Positions 14,270-17,657 of a DNA stretch of 17,657 nt are shown here, piece after piece. Position 1 is the stretch's first letter; the number at the start of each line of letters is the position of its first letter. Under the pieces are notes generated by a model. The model made no database searches. It was not told the DNA's origin and saw nothing but the letters and a program-made list of their open reading frames with translations. This DNA comes from an uncultured Eubacterium sp. GTDB taxonomy: Bacteria; Bacillota; Clostridia; Peptostreptococcales; Anaerovoracaceae. A program made the position numbers and the translations under genes. Where the stretch lies: NCBI GenBank assembly GCA_905193765.1, contig CAJJPZ010000030.1, forward strand, positions 1-17,657. Reading direction: 5' to 3'.

Positions 14270-14343
14270 TAATTTGACATAAATCCAGTGATACCAACGG
14301 GTTTCATATAAAAACTTTTTTGAAGTTTACGCTTCTGATCATG

Positions 14344-14379
14344 AAAAAAGAGCGTTCCGCATTATGTACAGAACGCTCT
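14344..14379 (-). terminator. Terminator of hppA
   Basis: On the minus strand AGAGCGTTC (14379 to 14371) pairs with GAACGCTCT (14357 to 14349) around a 13-base loop, followed by TTTTT. It lies about 35 bases after the hppA stop. Confidence 0.85.
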
Positions 14380-14412
14380 ATGTCTTCTGATATATACTTA
14401 ACAGCTTTCAGT

Positions 14413-16434
14413 TTAGAAGTTGATAAGTCCGCCGATAGCTACGAACAGTGGTGCGAATACTACTGATACGATAGTCATCAGCTTGATAAGTATGTTGATG
14501 GATGGACCGGAAGTATCCTTGAACGGGTCACCTACAGTATCACCTACAACAGCAGCCTTATGAGGATCTGATCCCTTGCCGCCGAAATGACCTTCTTCGA
14601 TATACTTCTTGGCATTGTCCCATGCACCGCCGGCATTGGCCATCATGAGAGCCATCAGCACACCTGATGATAATGCGCCACCCAGCATTCCGCCGAGAGC
14701 AGCAGGTCCTAATACGATACCTACTACCAGTGGAGCCAGTACAGCCATCAGACCAGGAACGATCATTTCCTTCAGTGCAGCCTGAGTTGAGATATCAACG
14801 CAGTGTGCATAGTCAGGCTTTGAAGTTCCTTCGAGGATGCCTTTGTCTTCTCTGAACTGTCTTCTTACTTCTTCGATCATCTGGTTTGCAGCCTTACCTA
14901 CAGAGTTCATAGTGAACGCTGAGAACAGGAACGGCAGCATTGCGCCGATAAACAGACCGATTACTACTACAGGATTGAGCAGGTCTACAGCTTCGAGCTT
15001 TGTAACTTCTGCATATGATGCGAAGAGAGCCAGAGCTGTGAGGGCTGCTGAACCGATAGCGAATCCCTTACCGATAGCAGCTGTAGTGTTACCAACTGAG
15101 TCGAGCTTGTCCGTGATCTCTCTTACACTTTCAGGCAGCTCCGACATCTCAGCGATACCGCCGGCATTGTCGGATACAGGACCGTAAGCGTCAACAGCTA
15201 CTGTCATACCTGTAGTTGAAAGCATACCTACTGCAGCAAGAGCGATACCGTACATACCTGCAGTGTAGTAAGCAACGAAGATACCCACTGCGATGCAGAT
15301 GATAGGCCATAATGTTGACATCATACCAACGCCGAGGCCGCTTATGATAGTTGTCGCTGAACCTGTCTGTGACTGTTCTGCGATTTTCTTTACCGATTTG
15401 TAGTCTCCTGAAGTGTATATCTCGGTGATCTTACCGATAGCTATACCTACGATCAGACCTGCTATGATAGCGATAGCATAATTGTAGCTTCCCAGCATAG
15501 TCTTTGACAGTATTACCGTAACGATTATAACGATTATACCTGCCACATAAGTACCCATATTGAGAGCAGTTGCCGGATTCGATCCTTCCTTGCCTCTTAC
15601 CATGAGGATACCTATAACTGACGCCAGTATTCCAACGCCTGAAAGGATGAGCGGGAACAGCGCTGCAGTAGTCTGATCGAACAAACCGCCTGAATTAGCT
15701 GCTGCTACTGCTGCAAGAGTAATAGCTGATATGATCGAACCTACATATGATTCGAACAGGTCAGAACCCATACCTGCAACGTCACCTACGTTGTCGCCTA
15801 CGTTGTCGGCGATAACTGCAGGGTTTCTCGGGTCATCCTCAGGGATGCCTGCTTCTACCTTACCAACAAGGTCAGCACCTACATCGGCAGCCTTAGTATA
15901 GATACCGCCGCCTACACGTCCGAACAGTGCCATGGATGATGCACCGAATCCGAAACCTGTGATGCACTGAGTCACTGTCGCCAGATCCAGAACGCATAAT
16001 ACGATGCCCAGACCGAACAGACCGAGACCTGATACAGCCAGTCCCATTACCGCACCTGATCTGAACGCGATCTTGAGAGCCTTGTTCATACCTGACTCCT
16101 GTGCAGCATTAGCTGTTCTTACATTACCCAGTGTTGCGACCTTCATTCCGAAGAATCCTGCCAGTACTGACAGCAGTGCTCCGAATACATATAAGATCGC
16201 AGTTGTCACACTCTGGAGACCGAAACCGATCAGCAGAGCCAGTACAACGATCACTATAGCCATGATCTTGTACTCTCTTGTCAGGAACGCCATCGCACCT
16301 TCTCTGATGTATCCGGCGATTTCCTTCATTCTGTCGTTACCTTCGTCAGCCTTGCCTACCCATGTAGCAAGAGAGACAGCAACGATCAGGCCAATTATTG
16401 CTGCTGCTACAGCAATGATTGCTAAAATATTCAT
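14413..16434 (-). CDS. hppA: Membrane-bound ion-translocating pyrophosphatase
   Basis: The 673-residue, roughly 16-TM integral enzyme hydrolyses pyrophosphate and pumps H+ and/or Na+ across the membrane. The catalytic loops are intact: DVGADLVGKVE (184-194), DNVGDNVGD (210-218) and SDLFESY (224-230), the DAYGPVSDNAGG segment (415-426), and the C-terminal GDTVGDPFKDTSGPS segment. In GNTTAAIGKG (448-457) an alanine stands where K+-independent enzymes have lysine, so it should be K+-dependent. The pumped ion cannot be decided by eye. ATG 16434 follows GGGAGG at about 11 bases. The gene lies downstream of secG with a possible promoter of its own and a leader hairpin. Confidence 0.96.
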   Translation of the reverse strand: MNILAIIAVAAAIIGLIVAVSLATWVGKADEGNDRMKEIAGYIREGAMAFLTREYKIMAIVIVVLALLIGFGLQSVTTAILYVFGALLSVLAGFFGMKVATLGNVRTANAAQESGMNKALKIAFRSGAVMGLAVSGLGLFGLGIVLCVLDLATVTQCITGFGFGASSMALFGRVGGGIYTKAADVGADLVGKVEAGIPEDDPRNPAVIADNVGDNVGDVAGMGSDLFESYVGSIISAITLAAVAAANSGGLFDQTTAALFPLILSGVGILASVIGILMVRGKEGSNPATALNMGTYVAGIIVIIVTVILSKTMLGSYNYAIAIIAGLIVGIAIGKITEIYTSGDYKSVKKIAEQSQTGSATTIISGLGVGMMSTLWPIICIAVGIFVAYYTAGMYGIALAAVGMLSTTGMTVAVDAYGPVSDNAGGIAEMSELPESVREITDKLDSVGNTTAAIGKGFAIGSAALTALALFASYAEVTKLEAVDLLNPVVVIGLFIGAMLPFLFSAFTMNSVGKAANQMIEEVRRQFREDKGILEGTSKPDYAHCVDISTQAALKEMIVPGLMAVLAPLVVGIVLGPAALGGMLGGALSSGVLMALMMANAGGAWDNAKKYIEEGHFGGKGSDPHKAAVVGDTVGDPFKDTSGPSINILIKLMTIVSVVFAPLFVAIGGLINF

Positions 16435-16474
16435 TCTTACTGATACCTCCCTCTCGTGAACAGCACGATATTAA

Positions 16475-16493
16475 GAGGCGTCACAGACGCCTC
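16475..16493 (-). other. GC-rich hairpin in the hppA leader
   Basis: GAGGCGTC and GACGCCTC pair around a 3-base loop, between secG and hppA and 40 bases before the hppA start. In the minus direction TTAATAT follows, not a true T-run. It may be a weak terminator for secG, an attenuator, or an mRNA-stabilising stem. Confidence 0.5.
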
Positions 16494-16517
16494 CCCTGAA
16501 CGTGGAGATCACGAAAT

Positions 16518-16546
16518 ATTAAATAATAATATAGAACTTATTCCAA
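16518..16546 (-). promoter_or_regulatory. Candidate hppA promoter
   Basis: Minus strand: TTGGAA (16546 to 16541), a 17-base spacer, TTTAAT (16523 to 16518). It overlaps the end of secG and would give hppA a leader of about 75 bases that contains the hairpin at 16475-16493. hppA may also be read from secG. Confidence 0.4.
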
Positions 16547-16768
16547 CGCAACGAGCACGAGCGAGACCACGATAAACAGGACAGCAGTAACAGTCGATAT
16601 CTTGCTCAAGATACCTTCATATCCCTGGCTCTTCCTCTTACCGAAAAGCTGCTCGGCACCGCCGCCGATTGAACCTGATAACCCATCGCTATTGCTTGAC
16701 TGGAGCAATATGCTGATGATCAATACCAAACTTGCAACAGCAAGTATTATTTTCAGAGCGATACTCAT
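16538..16768 (-). CDS. secG: Preprotein translocase subunit SecG
   Basis: The 76-residue auxiliary subunit of the SecYEG channel has two TM segments (about 4-22 and 57-75) and the family loop LLQSSNSDGLSGSIGGG between them. The length is typical. ATG 16768 has AAGGAGG seven bases upstream. It lies downstream of eno as in many Firmicutes, but separated from it by a terminator and nearly 300 bp. Confidence 0.94.
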   Translation of the reverse strand: MSIALKIILAVASLVLIISILLQSSNSDGLSGSIGGGAEQLFGKRKSQGYEGILSKISTVTAVLFIVVSLVLVALE

Positions 16769-16798
16769 CTTCTTTCCTCCTTATAATCATACCCCTTG

Positions 16799-16827
16799 AG
16801 TTTATCACAGTGCTTGTCAAAAATCAA
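16799..16827 (-). promoter_or_regulatory. Candidate secG promoter
   Basis: Minus strand: TTGATT (16827 to 16822), a 17-base spacer ending in TGA, then TAAACT (16804 to 16799), an extended -10. A normal leader of about 25 bases with a ribosome site follows. Confidence 0.45.
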
Positions 16828-16830
16828 CAA

Positions 16831-16853
16831 TTAACATGCTAAAATCATGTTAA
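16831..16853. repeat. TTAACATG/CATGTTAA inverted repeat upstream of secG
   Basis: An 8-bp inverted repeat with a 7-base loop abuts the -35 box of the candidate secG promoter. It may be an operator or a weak stem-loop; on the minus strand it is followed by TTGTTGATTTTT. Positions 16854-16967 hold no supported feature. Confidence 0.4.
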
Positions 16854-16967
16854 AAATGCATAAACCACCTGCTGTCCCGAAACGCCTCCGGCTGCATGAC
16901 CTGACAATCACTGCAATCACGTCATGACATAACAGATATGCTGTCCCGGATCGTATCATCCCCCGGT

Positions 16968-17008
16968 CTGCCGGCAGTGCATCGATGCACCTGACGGCGC
17001 AGATCTGC
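16968..17008. repeat. Cluster of three perfect palindromes
   Basis: CTGCCGGCAG (16968-16977), GTGCATCGATGCAC (16977-16990) and GCAGATCTGC (16999-17008) follow one another in 41 bp just beyond the eno terminator. They could be structured 3' RNA or protein sites. No function is assigned. Confidence 0.45.
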
Positions 17009-17020
17009 CGCCAACGCAAA

Positions 17021-17044
17021 GGACCGGCATCTCCGTGCCGGTCC
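17021..17044 (-). terminator. Terminator of eno
   Basis: GGACCGGCA (17021-17029) pairs with TGCCGGTCC (17036-17044) around a 6-base loop, about 20 bases after the eno stop. The T-run on the minus strand is short (TTTG), but the stem is strong. Confidence 0.75.
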
Positions 17045-17065
17045 ATAAGATATGCCTTCACATAT

Positions 17066-17657
17066 TTATTTCTTGATATTGTAGAATGCATCCATTCCAG
17101 CATACTGTGCGGACTCATCAAGGAGTTCTTCCAGTCTGAGGAGCTGGTTGTACTTGGCGATACGGTCAGTTCTCGACAGGGAACCTGTCTTGATCTGACC
17201 TGCATTGAGACCTACAACGATATCTGCGATAGTAGTGTCTTCTGTCTCACCGCTTCTGTGTGAAACTACTGCAGTATAACCTGCCTTCTTAGCCATCTCG
17301 ATGGCATCGAAAGTCTCTGTCAGTGTTCCGATCTGGTTGACTTTGATGAGAATAGAATTTGCGATGCCCTTTTCGATACCTTCCTTAAGTCTCTCGGTAT
17401 TCGTAACAAAGAGATCGTCTCCAACAAGCTGGACTCTGCTTCCAAGTCTGTCTGTGAGAAGCTTCCATCCGTTCCAGTCATCTTCTGCAAGTCCGTCTTC
17501 GATAGACACTACCGGATACTTGTCGCAGAGCATTTCATAGTAATCAACCATCTCCGATGCAGTCCTGCTCACGCCTTCTCCTGTAAGGTTATAGATATCC
17601 GCTTCTGCATCATAGAATTCACTTGCAGCAACGTCCAGTGCGATCCTCACATCATCT
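17066..17657 (-). CDS. eno: Enolase, 3' part
   Basis: This is the C-terminal part (about 197 residues) of phosphopyruvate hydratase, which converts 2-phosphoglycerate to phosphoenolpyruvate in glycolysis. Visible are IALDVAASEFYD, the Mg ligands in VSIEDGLAEDDW and QLVGDDLFVTN, the catalytic lysine in ILIKVNQIGTLTET, SHRSGETEDTTIADI and KTGSLSRTDRIAKYNQL. The frame stays open through the window edge (preceding residues D-D-V-R), so the 5' part lies outside. The GTG at 17650 is an internal valine, not a start. Confidence 0.97.
   Translation of the reverse strand, partial: DDVRIALDVAASEFYDAEADIYNLTGEGVSRTASEMVDYYEMLCDKYPVVSIEDGLAEDDWNGWKLLTDRLGSRVQLVGDDLFVTNTERLKEGIEKGIANSILIKVNQIGTLTETFDAIEMAKKAGYTAVVSHRSGETEDTTIADIVVGLNAGQIKTGSLSRTDRIAKYNQLLRLEELLDESAQYAGMDAFYNIKK

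Noticed and set aside
14178..14300. CCCGTTGG/CCAACGGG inverted pair flanking the clpB promoter region
   Set aside because: 8 bp at more than 100 bp distance is readily explained by chance, and one arm is part of the ribosome-site region.
16831..17205. 124-codon minus-strand open frame between eno and secG
   Set aside because: Overlaps the eno 3' end in another frame and runs across the eno terminator; no ribosome site or recognisable domain.

Overview
The window looks like a chromosome segment of a mid-GC anaerobic Firmicute of the class Clostridia. The grounds are a Bce-type peptide resistance module, a DUF5685/J-domain gene pair, a K+-dependent type membrane pyrophosphatase, an HrcA (CIRCE) site before clpB, and the order eno-secG. 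The genus cannot be fixed from the sequence alone.

Region 1 (1-3182) is the right end of an integrated mobile element that begins outside the window. It holds an array of 11-bp direct repeats, an AT-rich gene for an AlbA_2/Schlafen-type DNA-binding protein with a GHKL-like ATPase domain (204-1700), an elaborate 160-bp intergenic region, and a tyrosine integrase (1860-3035). That intergenic region carries a predicted ~63-nt antisense RNA with its own promoter and UUCG terminator. It also carries a sense leader whose large hairpin excludes a terminator hairpin just before the integrase start. This matches the logic of antisense-RNA transcription attenuation (pT181 type) and is the most interesting item in the window. 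The right attachment junction is probably within 3036-3182.

Region 2 (3183-9271, all minus strand) starts with a response regulator and an intramembrane-sensing histidine kinase. After a terminator come an ABC ATPase and a 10-TM permease with a large external domain (BceRS-BceAB type), behind a promoter with two tandem TTTGTAAG boxes. The CCA-adding enzyme gene lies 24 bp further on.

Region 3 (9400-11489, plus strand) is a tight operon of a DUF5685 protein, a J-domain protein with a cysteine-rich tail, and a small membrane protein. The DUF5685 protein has two Asp-rich motifs spaced as in squalene/phytoene synthases.

Region 4 (11577-17657, minus strand) holds core genes: clpB behind a CIRCE element, hppA, secG and the 3' part of eno.

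Three genes (cca, the response regulator and the DUF5685 gene) lack a Shine-Dalgarno sequence. Each has a TGn-extended -10 box ending exactly six bases before its ATG, so all three look leaderless.
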